Positions 63,850 to 64,000 of a stretch of 64,000 nt of DNA are shown one piece after another. The DNA comes from Dermatemys mawii. Lineage: Eukaryota; Chordata; Testudines; Dermatemydidae. The translations under genes and the position numbers were made by a program. Within the stretch, counting starts at the first letter, position 1. Every line of letters starts with the position of its first letter. The notes below the pieces were generated by a model, which ran no database searches, was not told the DNA's origin, and saw nothing but the letters and a program-made list of their open reading frames with translations. The DNA lies in contig ML677373.1 of the NCBI GenBank assembly GCA_007922305.1, forward strand, positions 13,404,607 to 13,468,606, given 5' to 3'.

Positions 63850-64000
63850 GAGGTGGGCAAACAACAGCCCCTGGAACCATCCTGCCTGGCCCTTGAAATC
63901 CCGGCCGGAGACGCTAACCCCTGCCGCCCCCCCGCCCTCCGCCTGCTGTTTCCCCCCCACCCCCGCTCCCAGCACCTGCTGTCCCCACTCCCCCCCCCCC
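63845..64000. mobile_element. GC-rich MITE, cut by the window edge
   Basis: It starts cagaggtgggcaaacaacagcccctgg and continues cctgcctggcccttg, then ccggccggag. This matches the style of reptilian hAT-type elements whose ends read caggggtgggcaaactacggccc. The other end lies outside the window. Confidence 0.4.

Overview
This is vertebrate nuclear DNA. Its genes have short exons separated by kilobase introns, and the introns are full of CR1 LINE tails, MIR-type SINE relics, many short palindromic DNA-transposon MITEs and a PIF/Harbinger element. CR1 copies ending in TTCTTATG, abundant palindromic MITEs and a two-gene Harbinger fit a non-avian reptile, most likely a turtle. That assignment is inferred from repeat style and is not proven.

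The only host gene I recognise is GRIN2C (+ strand), which encodes the NMDA-receptor subunit GluN2C. A CpG island at about 15.6-16.8 kb ends in a clean splice donor after 16417 and is read as the promoter plus non-coding exon 1. A 13.1-kb intron leads to exon 2 at 29542, where the start ATG is at 29566. Twelve coding exons run to the stop codon at 59995-59997. All splice phases close, giving 1379 codons. The protein has a signal peptide, amino-terminal domain, S1, M1, pore loop, M3, S2, M4 and a long C-tail ending in the PDZ ligand ESEV. Every glutamate-contact residue expected for GluN2 falls at the GluN2A residue number (H485, S511, T513, R518, S689, T690, Y730, D731). The pore asparagines are N614/N615. 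Leucine at 632 is the GluN2C/2D version of the S/L site.

Upstream, 1-15.6 kb has no host exon I can recognise. It holds a pogo/Tigger-like MITE (35-538), several MITEs and MIRs, and a complete 4283-bp PIF/Harbinger transposon (9385-13667, TTA target duplication). The Harbinger has two convergent genes: a DDE transposase (+) and a two-exon Myb/SANT-like DNA-binding protein (-). Between them lies a palindrome carrying an AATAAA signal on each strand. In this family the Myb-like protein normally partners the transposase.

The GRIN2C introns contain a nested structure (MITE, then CR1, then MITE) at about 43.8-45.2 kb. A second CR1 (47.9-48.8 kb) is interrupted by a compound double-hairpin insertion. 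There is also a degenerate tRNA-Arg(CCT) relic and LTR-like fragments. Downstream, 60.2-64 kb holds poly(A) signals, MITE copies and no recognisable gene.

Points most worth a second look are an RE1/NRSE-like site inside the GluN2C signal-peptide codons, a pair of upstream ORFs joined by an ATGA overlap in the 5' leader, the duplicated splice donor in the Harbinger Myb gene, the bidirectional poly(A) palindrome, and the compound hairpin element.
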